A stretch of DNA of 28,416 nt from Chara braunii (taxonomy: Eukaryota; Streptophyta; Charophyceae; Charales; Characeae). Numbering within the stretch: position 1 is the first letter of the stretch; every line of letters starts with the position of its first letter. Location: the NCBI GenBank assembly GCA_003427395.1, contig BFEA01000249.1, positions 975,256 through 1,003,671 of the forward strand, in the 5' to 3' direction. The position numbers and the translations under genes are program-made. The notes beneath the pieces are model-generated. The model did no database searches. It worked only from the letters and a program-made list of their open reading frames with translations, and was not told where the DNA came from. Shown piece by piece: positions 17,985-25,739 of the stretch.

Positions 17985-18275
17985 TCACTTGAACTGATTA
18001 TGGTCGTATTGACCACAACGAATGCAAGCCTGCCGTGTGTACCGATCTCTCCACACGTCCTCTGTGAGACCCGCCTTCTCCCATGGGGGAGCGTTGGGGT
18101 CAACTTGACTCCTTGACCAGGAGCCTCCACGGCGTCTACCGGTCGCCTTACCTTTCTGAGCCACGGCATCGACAACTCCACCCCCTGAAGCTTCAACGCT
18201 GCTCGCCTCTGAACCTACTCCCTCCTGGAAGTTGTCGTCTAACTCGATGGTTGAACCATCGTTATCGACAAACAT
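17985..18275 (-). pseudogene. Gypsy gag C-terminus with truncated CCHC knuckle
   Basis: The nucleocapsid-like part of gag binds the element RNA. The frame is separated from the gag core by TAG 18294-18296 (probable Gln). It contains acidic sequence (NDGSTIELDDNFQEG), a basic patch (GRRRGGSWSRS) and the knuckle CIRCGQYDHNQFK followed by TGA 17985-17987. The stop falls exactly where the last Cys of C-x2-C-x4-H-x4-C belongs, so the Cys codon itself became the stop, a transversion from TGC or TGT. Confidence 0.8.
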
Positions 18276-18293
18276 AATGCGACCTTTCGCCTT

Positions 18294-19424
18294 CTAGTTG
18301 GGAGGCAGTGACTTCTTCCTACCATCCGTAGTGGGTTCTTGCCCATGCCCTATCTTCGCCTCAAGGTCTAGGGCCTTCTTGCTAAACGAGGGGAAGTCAT
18401 GAACATTGATGTTGGCCTCACCTGCCAACTGATTCCTGAGAGGCATAGGAAAGCATCTCAGATAGGAGGTGAGTAAAACCAAGGGGTCATAGAGCAGCCC
18501 AAGGACACAGATCAGACGCTCTACAGCGTCGGTGGCCTCCCTCACTGACTTGAGCTGCCTCGTGTGATGTGTCAGGATCGCATCAGTGGCCTTTTGGGCC
18601 TCCTGAGGATCATGCCACCTTTCTTCCATGAACTTGAGGAAGTCATCTAGTTGTCGGGTGACCGCCCAAGCGCGAAAGTCATGACCGTATCCCTGTAGTT
18701 GTACCAAACCACTCAACCATCTTGCTGCACTACCCTCTAGGTAAGATGCAGCCACAAGCACTTCCTCGTGCGGCAAGGCGAGTTTACACTTGACATAGAC
18801 TGGCACTGCCCTCAACCAAGTGTCGAAGTCTTTGCCCCTCTTATCCCCTATGAAGGGTTTAGGAGCGGCGATGGCCGTCTTTGGTACCCACTGAGTTTGT
18901 CCCGGTCCCTGCATCCCACTGGGCTGTGGACCCTGTGATACAGGCGGCTGCACTAGCTGAAGGGGCTGTGTACCCTGCGACTGTACAAGCCGCGAGACAG
19001 CAGGTTGCGTGGTAACTACAATCTGCAACGAAGGTTGGGAATACACTGGCTGTACAGGAACCTGCAAACGAGGACCTGCTGAGAGCCCTCCTGATAACGG
19101 CATGCCCGGGGAACCGGTTTGAACCGATGTTGGGGTTGTGCATGGGGATACCCCAGTCACCGATGGGACAAAAGGAGGAGGATGTGCAACGGGTCAGGCA
19201 CCTGGCCCGGACGGTGATGGTGACGCCTGCATTCGCCCGACTAACACAGCCAGACTCTGTTGGATGTCCTGTAAGATCTTTGTTTGGTAATCCTGCATCT
19301 CCACTACACTTAACAGGACCGACCGAATGGTTCTTACATCATCATCCATTTCTGCTGGGTCCATCTCCTCTAACTCACTGACGTCCTCTTGCCTTCGCTG
19401 CATCCTGACTCTTCTCCTAATCAT
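18294..19424 (-). pseudogene. Gypsy gag core
   Basis: The capsid-like region (retrotrans_gag type) forms the particle. The first part, 19424-19197, is charged and helical (VRMQRRQEDVSELEEM, EMQDYQTKILQDIQQSL) and ends at TGA 19194-19196. In the same frame a Pro/Gln/Val-rich linker follows (19160 down to about 18860). The core is readable as DFDTWLRAVPVYVKC, YLEGSAARWLSGLV, FLKFMEERWHDPQEAQ and YLRCFPMPLRNQLAGEANI, and ends SKKALDLEAKIG. W-L-x-A...W followed by F-x-x-ERW is typical of plant gypsy gag. The TAG at 18294 precedes the knuckle part. Confidence 0.85.
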
Positions 19425-19529
19425 TCTCTTTTTCTCAGCCTTAATCTCTCCTAAAGCCTGTTGTAGTTGTGCCTCACGAGCAGCAGCTCTCTGTATGGCG
19501 ACCTCCTCAGGAGTTGTCTGGTTGGCTTG

Positions 19530-19887
19530 CCATTATGCCAACGGACTAACTCAAAGCCTGCGCAACTGTTGACCCTATAGAGCCTGTAGACCCTACAAAG
19601 CCGGTAGACCCTGCAGAGCTTGTTGACCCTAACGATGCTGAACTACGGTAACTACCTGCCTAAGAAGTCTGCTGCGCAGAGGTAGCCATTGCTTCCGAAG
19701 CTGCGGCTTCACCTACGAGCGCCCTGCTAGCCTCCGATGGTCTAGCCCTCCTCTGATGCTGCTGCCTCTCTCTAAGCTGGCGGAACAGATGTCGGTCACC
19801 CTCTGGTCCTAAAGCCAAGTGGGCGATCAGACATCTACGTGAACGCAATAGCCGGTCGTCCTCTCCAGTGTCCTCCCTGTCACTCAT
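19530..19887 (-). pseudogene. Gypsy gag N-terminus
   Basis: The probable gag start is ATG 19885-19887: MSDREDTGEDDRLLRSRR, followed by Gln/Arg-rich sequence and an Ala-rich helix (VGEAAASEAMATSAQQ). TAG at 19660-19662 interrupts it; the frame then reads a Gly-Ser-Thr repeat (GSTSSAGSTGFVGSTGSIGS). Near 19530 the reading passes to the main gag frame (TTPEEVAIQRAAAREAQL), so an indel lies there. Choosing this ATG is an inference: it is the first Met ahead of a plausible acidic N-terminus, and the DNA beyond it is AT-rich leader. Confidence 0.6.
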
Positions 19888-21200
19888 AAGCTACAACACT
19901 TACCGCAGTGTAATGCACCGACCAATTTAAAATAAATAGTTAATTAGTTGATGGTTGTGTCAGAGACTATACATTCGGGCCCAACAGGTAAGTCAGTTTC
20001 CTACAAACGATACTATTTTTAGTCTGATTAGTCCGCGAACAGAATGCACAATGAACAAAGACAGTTCTAATTATGTTGTCTGTCATATGTCAAATGGTTG
20101 TACATCTAACTAATCAAAACATAAAAATAGAATCATTTGTGTGGATAGGACAGTATGGATTTTTTATCAAACTTATCACCTGAAATCTACCCCTCCTTTA
20201 GTTCTCCTGCATGTCACTTGACGTCAACGTCCCTGAGCAATCCGGAGAGCGTTGCGTGTCTAAAAGGTGTGTGTTCGGCCCACCCCTGTGCCCCGAGTAT
20301 CTGAGCTGACCAGCCCTGCACTGGATTATCCTCGCGTGCAGCGAGCCTTACAATCATTGGCTGATCCAAAGGCAATTAACGACCGCCCCCAAGTGTCATC
20401 AGGAATTATTTTACATCGCAGCAGGACCTCGATCACAACCAATGATTTCCCCTTCCGGTGTTCATTTAAAGACGCCCGGTCTCGTCTCCCACTTAGGGCT
20501 GGCCTGCCCTTCAGTACCCATCTAACAGCGTAGCAAGCCAAACAAAGGACAAGCAGCAAAGCATGCGTGCTCTACTCCCGGTGGGTTGGCATGGTGACCG
20601 TGACCCAGTGCTTCGTCCAGGGCCTTTCAGAAAGCTCCGCCCATTTTCTCCCAGATGCTCCATGTGAACATTGCCGACTCTCAAGGTTGAGCGCACTCGA
20701 CACCTCACAATGAGAGGACTCTCAAGAAGGAACACACAACCTCACGGTAAGAAGTGTCGAAGAGGGTAGATAGGGTTAAGAGCAACGTACCTCGGATAGC
20801 TGCCCCCAACCACAGAGATAATCTCACCAGATGACCTGATGCCGATTGTGATGACCGGTCATTGCTTTGGAACAACCAGCATCGCAACGTACCTCGGATA
20901 GCTGCCCCCAACCACAGAGATAATCTCACCAGATGACCTGATGCCGATTGTGATGACCAGTCATTGCTTCGGCACAACCAGCATTGCACACCGTTCCACC
21001 TCAGCACCAATCACACATCAAATAGTTTTCATCACATTGTCCAGACCCACATTACATCACGTAGCGTTCTTGGCGATCCCCTCACCTCCTGGGTCGCCAC
21101 TCACTCATCTCCGCCCTCCTCACTACACACAACTTACGGCCCAACTCACCAAGCAGACCGCATGTATGTACCGCATTAGGCAGACGCAATCGTACCACAA
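19888..21200 (-). other. Gypsy 5' leader, 1.3 kb, non-coding
   Basis: This is the stretch between the PBS and the probable gag start. It is unusually AT-rich at about 19921-20220 and contains a 102-bp tandem duplication at 20782-20985. The open frames in it come from that duplication or are short and lack element domains. Confidence 0.6.
20782..20985. repeat. 102-bp tandem duplication in the gypsy leader
   Basis: GCAACGTACCTCGGATAGC begins at 20782 and again at 20884. The two units are nearly identical over 102 bp, differing mainly near the end (CCGGTCATTGCTTTGGAAC against CCAGTCATTGCTTCGGCAC). Because 102 is a multiple of three the unit also repeats as 34 codons in a chance minus-strand frame. 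Confidence 0.9.
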
Positions 21201-21211
21201 CTCCGATACCA
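21201..21211 (-). promoter_or_regulatory. Primer binding site, initiator-Met tRNA type
   Basis: TGGTATCGGAG on the minus strand begins three bases after the 5' LTR end. Plant initiator-Met PBS sites read TGGTATCAGAG, so one base differs. It fixes the element's orientation and its LTR boundary. Confidence 0.85.
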
Positions 21212-21214
21212 AAT

Positions 21215-22154
21215 TGCAAGGAAGATGAGCAATAGCGAACTTCAACAATCAAACAGCACCATATACACAAGACCAGATAGTCGTGACCTCGAACCAACAG
21301 CAGAATTGCATCACGAGTTCACCAAATAAGAACACACCAAGAGCTCATAATTGACAATGCTGGTAAAGTCTCATCATCATCATCAACGAAGAACCAATGT
21401 TGATATCCTATCTGGTGCTCGGCGCCCAGACTACAGATGGCAGATCCTATCTAGCCTAGACTACAATGCCGAAGATGACGTCAACAACTTTCCCGAAGTA
21501 CGAGCATACAGTGACCAATGTCGCACGCTTCCAGCACCAGGTATGTCTCTCGGCTCACTCACAACCTCGTTCCCCAACACACAGATGCCGCTTGCACCGA
21601 AGGACCACCCTGCGCCACACCCAGCTTACAGCAGCGCAGCTCGGCTATGGCTGCCTGCTCCTTCCTGCTCGCCCGTGAACGCGTGAGTGCCAGCGAGCTT
21701 CAGCGCAGCAGCGCTCGCGCAGCATGCAGCCAGCACTCCAATGCCAAATGCGGAGGCAGGCCCTTTGCTATATGGAAGTGGCCTGCCTGCTTACTGTCCC
21801 AGGCTGCGCTGGGCCTTTCCCAAGAAGCTTCCGGTAGGCCCCGGTAGGCTGAGGCCCAGTCCACACAACTCAGGCCCTGGGCCTGTAGTGGTTGCTCGCG
21901 CCCAACTGTCAACGGCCTGTGTTAGGCCCACATCCCGTACCCAGCCCAGGGCCTGCCTTCGATACATTCAAACAGGCTGCCCAGGGCGTGGGTTCTTCCA
22001 ACCAACTGGCGCTGCGCAACTGCCTGAATTTCCTCGAGTTGCGTGGTGACCAAAATAGGGGCCCTCAGGCCCTCGTCGTGCCTGCCTTCACTTAGGCGGC
22101 CGACGTGATACTTGGCAGGGCCTGAAAGGGGCTCATAGGGGCATAAGCCTCGCA
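21215..22154 (-). repeat. 5' LTR of the gypsy element
   Basis: A 940-bp LTR, complete, TG..CA at both ends. It retains more CpG sites than the 3' LTR. A minus-strand TATA-like CATATAG lies near 21770, in a sensible place for a promoter, but the match is weak. Outside it lie the GTTG duplication and the LINE-B tail. Confidence 0.92.
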
Positions 22155-22158
22155 GTTG
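22155..22158. repeat. Target-site duplication GTTG, right copy
   Basis: Partner of 13272-13275. It directly follows the CA end of the 5' LTR. Confidence 0.7.
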
Positions 22159-22193
22159 GGTTAAAAAAAAATAATAATAAATAAATATATAAA
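22159..22193 (+). mobile_element. LINE-B 3' tail, displaced by the gypsy insertion
   Basis: GGTT is followed by A9 and then TAA/TAAA-type repeats. Joined to 13275 it gives AATAAA, about ten bases, then an A-rich tail, the expected end of a LINE. The adenines end near 22193; no LINE target duplication was found in the sequence that follows. Confidence 0.7.
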
Positions 22194-22260
22194 GGCTAAT
22201 TCTTTAAGCCCAGCCAATTCAATTACCTGTCAAAACTGGACAGGACGGCCTTTCAGGCCT

Positions 22261-22622
22261 TTTTTTATTGTCATTATAGTATTACGGGGAACCCCGTAGC
22301 AGCCACATCCGTGCTCATGCAGGAGCTGCACCCACCAGCAGGCGCACCACCTGCTACAGCAGGTGGACGATACCGGCCAGGGGTCAGCGGGTAGCATCAG
22401 GAGCGAGCTTCTTCGATGGGCCAGTCACTATGCCTCCCCTCCGGTCCCCTCCCCCTATGAACATCAGCAGTCTCTGCTCAATGCCACTCGGGGGGACCAG
22501 CGGCATATCTCTAGGTGGCGGGCGCCAAGCTTGCCCAGGAAGGCACATGAGGGCAATGGGGATTGAACCCAAGCCCTCCTGAATGCCACTTGCGTGCCTT
22601 ACCAACTGAGCTAGGACGCTGG
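22261..22622 (-). mobile_element. tRNA-derived SINE, minus strand
   Basis: On the minus strand the head at 22622-22551 carries perfect polymerase III boxes: A box TAGCTCAGTTGG (22613-22602) and B box GGTTCAATCCC (22569-22559), 32 bases apart as in a tRNA. The acceptor arms do not pair, so this is not a working tRNA. The body continues to a minus-strand A7 at 22261-22267, about 360 bp in all. It holds two strong inverted repeats: TACGGGG/CCCCGTA (22283-22298) and CCACCTGC/GCAGGTGG (22347-22366). The tail boundary is an inference; no target duplication is clear. An A21 follows on the plus strand at 22626. Confidence 0.6.
22559..22613 (-). promoter_or_regulatory. Polymerase III A and B boxes of the SINE
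   Basis: A box TAGCTCAGTTGG at 22602-22613 and B box GGTTCAATCCC at 22559-22569 both fit the consensus fully (TRGCNNAGYNGG and GGTTCRANYCC). Confidence 0.8.
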
Positions 22623-22625
22623 ATT

Positions 22626-22646
22626 AAAAAAAAAAAAAAAAAAAAA
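22626..22646 (+). repeat. A21 run
   Basis: Twenty-one adenines, between the SINE head and the hairpin pair. It may be a tail of a plus-strand retroposon or the site into which the SINE inserted. Confidence 0.8.
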
Positions 22647-22728
22647 GGATAAGGGACGCCAGGCCCGATTCCTGGCACCGAAAAATAAGGGACGCCGGGC
22701 CCGGCTCCCGGCTGTCGTATATAGCCGG
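22647..22728 (+). repeat. Two tandem 36-bp units, each ATAAGGGACGC plus a hairpin
   Basis: Unit 1 has the stem GCCAGG/CCTGGC (22658-22663, 22671-22676) with loop CCCGATT. Unit 2 has GCCGGG/CCCGGC (22694-22699, 22707-22712) with loop CCCGGCT. The A-T pair of the first stem is a G-C pair in the second, a compensating change. The loop CCCGATT flanked by GG and CC resembles a tRNA T-arm with two changes. A further stem CCGGCT/AGCCGG spans 22708-22728. Confidence 0.75.
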
Positions 22729-22817
22729 CGGAGGGGTGAAACCTGTGCGGGCTTCTCGAGCTGAGTAGAACTCACGGGCATTATTTTAGCTACACACGGG
22801 CATTAGTATAGCCGTAA

Positions 22818-22937
22818 GGGAGTACTCACACCAGCACTCTTGTAAATGTATCTGACGACATTTTCGGCCGGACCTGTATGCACCTGGCCGCAATTCCGTC
22901 CTACAATAAGTAAAAAGGTGCTCGTGTGAGTATGCCC
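22818..22937. mobile_element. PIF/Harbinger-like MITE, 120 bp
   Basis: The ends are GGGAGTACTCACACCAGCAC and the inverse of GGGCATACTCACACGAGCAC, 17 of 20 matching. TAA flanks both sides (22815-22817 and 22938-22940). Terminal GGG with a 3-bp TWA duplication is the signature of PIF/Harbinger-derived MITEs. No transposase is in the window, so any mobility must come from elsewhere. Confidence 0.75.
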
Positions 22938-23261
22938 TAACAGAGGCAGCTCGCAGTCTAGATACGGCGATGACGGCCGTACGTAAGAATTGCAGGAAGA
23001 GGGTGGCTGTACAGCAACAGAAGGGTCGTTAGCTTGTTTGCTCCCTGTCAGGCGCAGTGCGAAGCTGTTGACCCTTCGAGCTTCGAAGGGTCACTTCCCC
23101 GCAGCCGCCGCGGTTATGTCGATCTGACCCGGATATCCATAAACGCTCCGAGGAACCTCGCGAATCTGCGATGAAGTATAGGCCCGCACGAGAATCTGTT
23201 GACGTAGCGTAATAGTCTGGCTCGGGAAACTGTCAGTGAGCCTGACTGAGGTCTCCCATGA

Positions 23262-23383
23262 GAAAATATTCACACTAGCGGTAGCTCTATCTTAAATGTA
23301 TCGGACCGCATTGACGGTTAGATCTGGATGCATCAGATCAATTACGTCCTCCAATAAGTAATGAAACCCCAGTGCGACTGCCG
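23262..23383. mobile_element. Diverged copy of the MITE
   Basis: ATTCACACTAGC, TAAATGTATCGGAC, GGATGCATC and TCCAATAAGTA align in order with 22818-22937 at offsets of 444-450 bp. The terminal repeats are degraded and no TAA pair is clear, so it is an older insertion. Confidence 0.55.
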
Positions 23384-23694
23384 GCACGTTCCTGAGATGG
23401 CAGTTACGCAGAGACGCGGGAGAGAAAAAGGGAGTTGATACACTTGTGACCCTTCCTTCAATTTGGTGTGGCAGTTGAACTGAAATCCTCCGCCGGTCTG
23501 ACGGACCATCTCTTGATGTTCACGGTACTGCTACCAGTAGTATGGTGGTATGGTCGCATTCACTGGTAGGAGAATCGTCGTGGAACCACTGGAACGTTCG
23601 ACGAATTCCGTGCTTCAGATACGGCTGCAGGTACGAGCCGGTTTTGGCCATTGACATTGACGTTAGCATTGAATGAAACGTCCTGGAAGCCTTC

Positions 23695-23730
23695 GCCATA
23701 GCCATAGCCATAGCCATCGCCATCGCCATC
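23695..23730. repeat. Hexanucleotide repeat (GCCATA)3(GCCATC)3
   Basis: Six perfect-length units. On the minus strand it reads as a run of Met-Ala in a 113-codon open frame (23861-23520) that shows no other protein character. Confidence 0.9.
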
Positions 23731-23840
23731 CCAACAGAGCGGCTTGCAGCTGCCCTAGCCATCATGTATGTAAGGCAAACTGAGAAAAAATATGCGAGTC
23801 CTATAGCTTCCGCATTATGTGTCCTTTTTTTGTTTTTCTT

Positions 23841-23949
23841 TTGGTCTTGTTTTGTGGGCATTGTGTCTTTATCCCGTCCTTGTTCTTGTGCAGTAAATCG
23901 ACTACTCTCCCTCTCGAGCTGTTATAATTGCAGTAGAGTCACAAAAACC
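23841..23949 (+). repeat. Dispersed repeat, copy 1
   Basis: The first 23 bases (TTGGTCTTGTTTTGTGGGCA plus TTG) are identical to 24899-24921, and the last 19 (CAGTAGAGTCACAAAAACC, 23931-23949) to 24946-24964. The middle differs in length. Just before the last block lies GTTATAATTGC, the core of the foldback at 24951-25120. Confidence 0.7.
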
Positions 23950-24098
23950 GTCCTGGTGATGGTGGAAAAGAGGAGACTTAGGAGAATTATATTGTATAAG
24001 GGTAATTGAGGCAATTAGAACAGTGGAAGTTGGAGAAGAGTGATATGAAAGATAACGAGATCAGGTGAAAGGTGGGTCCCCAGTTCGGCGGGGCCGTA

Positions 24099-24164
24099 AG
24101 CTAAACTGGGTGAAGCTGCCAGGATAACCCCAGCTAAACTGGCTGAAGCTGCCAGGATAACCCC
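24099..24164 (+). repeat. 33-bp tandem duplication resembling the LINE-B 3' UTR
   Basis: AGCTAAACTGG begins at 24099 and 24132; each unit runs through TGAAGCTGCCAGGATAACCC. The second unit matches 13184-13218 of LINE-B at about 29 of 35 positions. It may be a fragment of a related LINE 3' end. Confidence 0.65.
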
Positions 24165-24857
24165 GGGGGCACGGTTCCACTAGCACACGAGTCATGGCCT
24201 ATTTGGACCTGTGCGGCACTGTAAGAAAAGGAAGAAAAGTAATTTTAAAGACATAAAAAAAAGAAAAATGGCGACGTTACATTTCCCAAAACGGGAAGGA
24301 GGTCAACTTTTGAGAGTGCTGCCGTCCCACTAACCCTCCCGTCTTCCCCCTGCTCCCCACCCAGCCAACGCCTAATCAGGACAGAGTGGTACGTGACTGT
24401 TGCAGTCTCGCGTACCACCCCGAGGGAGTGATGGGACTCCCTTCTCTGACGGTTGCTATGTTTAAGCGTGCATTTCGTATATTTTGAGAGAAAATCGAAG
24501 TACTGGATGGGGTTAACAATTGACCAGGAAAAAGAAGGGAGTCAAAAACATGCTCTTCAAGTACTTGATTTTTTTTCATCTTTTGAAGAGCTGTCAATCA
24601 AAATGAGTCTTTCTATTTTCTTTTCCGGCCTCCCATTCTTGGGAACTGGAAAGAAAAAGCACACACACAAAAAAAAACACCACTTCAGAATATAAATCCC
24701 TCGCAATTTCTCTGCCATCCGATTCTTCTACATCAGTGGTCGGACGATGTCCCGCAGATGTCCCAAAGGTGTTTCTGGGACACAGTTTACCTTACTCCTT
24801 TGCTAGTTGAGGCCCCCGGGCTCTTTTCAGTTGATATATTATAATGGTATGTCCTTT
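24165..24857. other. Unassigned non-coding stretch
   Basis: No gene is supported. It has A-rich patches at 24243-24287 and 24650-24680. The small open frames have no domain or codon pattern, and no terminal repeats were seen. Confidence 0.4.
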
Positions 24858-24877
24858 AAAAAAAAAAAAAAAAAAAA
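24858..24877 (+). repeat. A20 run
   Basis: Twenty adenines followed by GAACCGTCCTGGTCTTG. AACCGTCCTGGT also occurs at 23946-23957, next to dispersed repeat copy 1, so the two loci share several blocks in different order. Confidence 0.8.
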
Positions 24878-24950
24878 GAACCGTCCTGGTCTTGTTTTTT
24901 GGTCTTGTTTTGTGGGCATTGGTCTTTTCTTTTTTGCGGTAACTTCAGTA

Positions 24951-25120
24951 GAGTCACAAAAACCAGTTATAATTGCACTTTGGGGCAAGATACAGTTTGC
25001 AATTGCACTTGCACTTCGGGCACCGGACCTGGCCAGAAAGCTGGGTTGTATACAATGCCCGAACAGCAATTCGGAACTGTATCTTGACCCACAGTGCAAT
25101 TATAACTCGTTTTTTGACTC
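24951..25120. mobile_element. Foldback/MITE-like element, 170 bp
   Basis: Long terminal inverted repeats start GAGTCA at 24951 and end TGACTC at 25120. Inside, AGTTATAATTGCACT (24965) pairs with its inverse ending at 25107, then CAAGATACAGTT and TTCGGGCA pair with their inverses. The arms extend about 65-70 bases with few mismatches. No target duplication is obvious. The core GTTATAATTGC also occurs at 23920-23930. Confidence 0.7.
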
Positions 25121-25337
25121 CCGCGTAGTTTCCATGGTCCGTGTGTCCGTGCTTGTGACTGTATATGGGGCAAAGCTTCGCATTTGTGTTTGTTGAAAGA
25201 GGAAAGAGGATTGAGCATGTATATGAAACGTGCTTGCGCGTGTGCGTGCGAGAGAGAAAATGTGCGCTTGTCCGGCAAGATCAATAAATAGTATATTTAT
25301 ATACATCGTCATAGAGAACTGCCCGGTGAACCGTAAN

Positions 25338-25429
<92 letters not shown>
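25338..25429. repeat. (CA)n(GA)n compound microsatellite
   Basis: About nine CA units (following an N at 25337) then about 37 GA units. The chance Ser-Leu and Arg-Glu frames across it are artefacts. Confidence 0.95.
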
Positions 25430-25432
<3 letters not shown>

Positions 25433-25434
25433 TT

Positions 25435-25735
25435 ATGCTTGCGTTCTGCTCGCAGTCTTGTTCCTGCATCCTGTCCCCTGCTGAACTCGATCTCCTGGAA
25501 CGCGCCGCATGGTCCCAAGGGACTACCTTGATCTCAGTCCCTGTCACTCGCATCTCCCCCCCTCCCCAAGTGCCCCTTTACCTGCCTCTCTTTCTGTTAA
25601 GTCTATCCACTGGTGATTTTCCACCCAGACTCCTTTTATTCTGTTCATCTGATTGCGTCTGGATTCGAACTTGGGTCTGTATTTCAACAGTTCAAGGGTG
25701 CACCAGCTGAGCTAGACACCAGTCGAGCTCGTCTT
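25435..25735 (-). mobile_element. Second tRNA-derived SINE-like head and body, minus strand
   Basis: On the minus strand the A box TAGCTCAGCTGG (25714-25703) is perfect and the B box AGTTCGAATCC (25671-25661) differs at one base; they are 31 bases apart, as in a tRNA. The acceptor stem does not form. Downstream the sequence runs about 230 bp to the (TC)n side of the microsatellite at 25429, which could be its simple-repeat tail. The body does not visibly match the SINE at 22261-22622. A degenerate tRNA gene is the alternative. Confidence 0.5.
25661..25714 (-). promoter_or_regulatory. Polymerase III A and B boxes
   Basis: A box TAGCTCAGCTGG at 25703-25714 and B box AGTTCGAATCC at 25661-25671 lie at tRNA-like spacing on the minus strand. 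Confidence 0.7.
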
Positions 25736-25739
25736 TTCT

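Larger units (their letters stand above)
13276..22154 (-). mobile_element. Ty3/gypsy LTR retrotransposon with chromodomain-like end, about 8.9 kb
   Basis: Both LTRs (13276-14217 and 21215-22154) start TGCAAGG and end CTCGCA on the plus strand. A GTTG duplication flanks them. On the minus strand the 5' LTR is followed by a tRNA-iMet-type PBS, and the 3' LTR is preceded by the polypurine tract GGAGGAGGGAA. Internal order on the minus strand is gag, CCHC knuckle, aspartic protease, RT, RNase H, H2C2 zinc finger, integrase, integrase C-terminus with a chromodomain-like end. This order defines Ty3/gypsy, and the chromodomain-like end suggests a chromovirus. Gag and pol share one frame from 19424 to about 15075 apart from local shifts. 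The element is dead: many stops, frameshifts and an integrase deletion. It lies inside the 3' end of LINE-B. Confidence 0.93.

Noticed and set aside
20705-21010. 101-codon minus-strand frame with two 34-residue repeats
   Set aside because: It is produced by the 102-bp tandem duplication in the gypsy leader and has no domain match or composition typical of a gene.
22243-22267. GGCCTTTCAGGCC followed by T7, like a bacterial intrinsic terminator
   Set aside because: The context is eukaryotic retroposon DNA. The T run is better explained as the minus-strand A tail of the SINE.
23520-23861. 113-codon minus-strand frame with a Met-Ala repeat
   Set aside because: The repeat is the GCCATA/GCCATC microsatellite; the rest shows no protein features.
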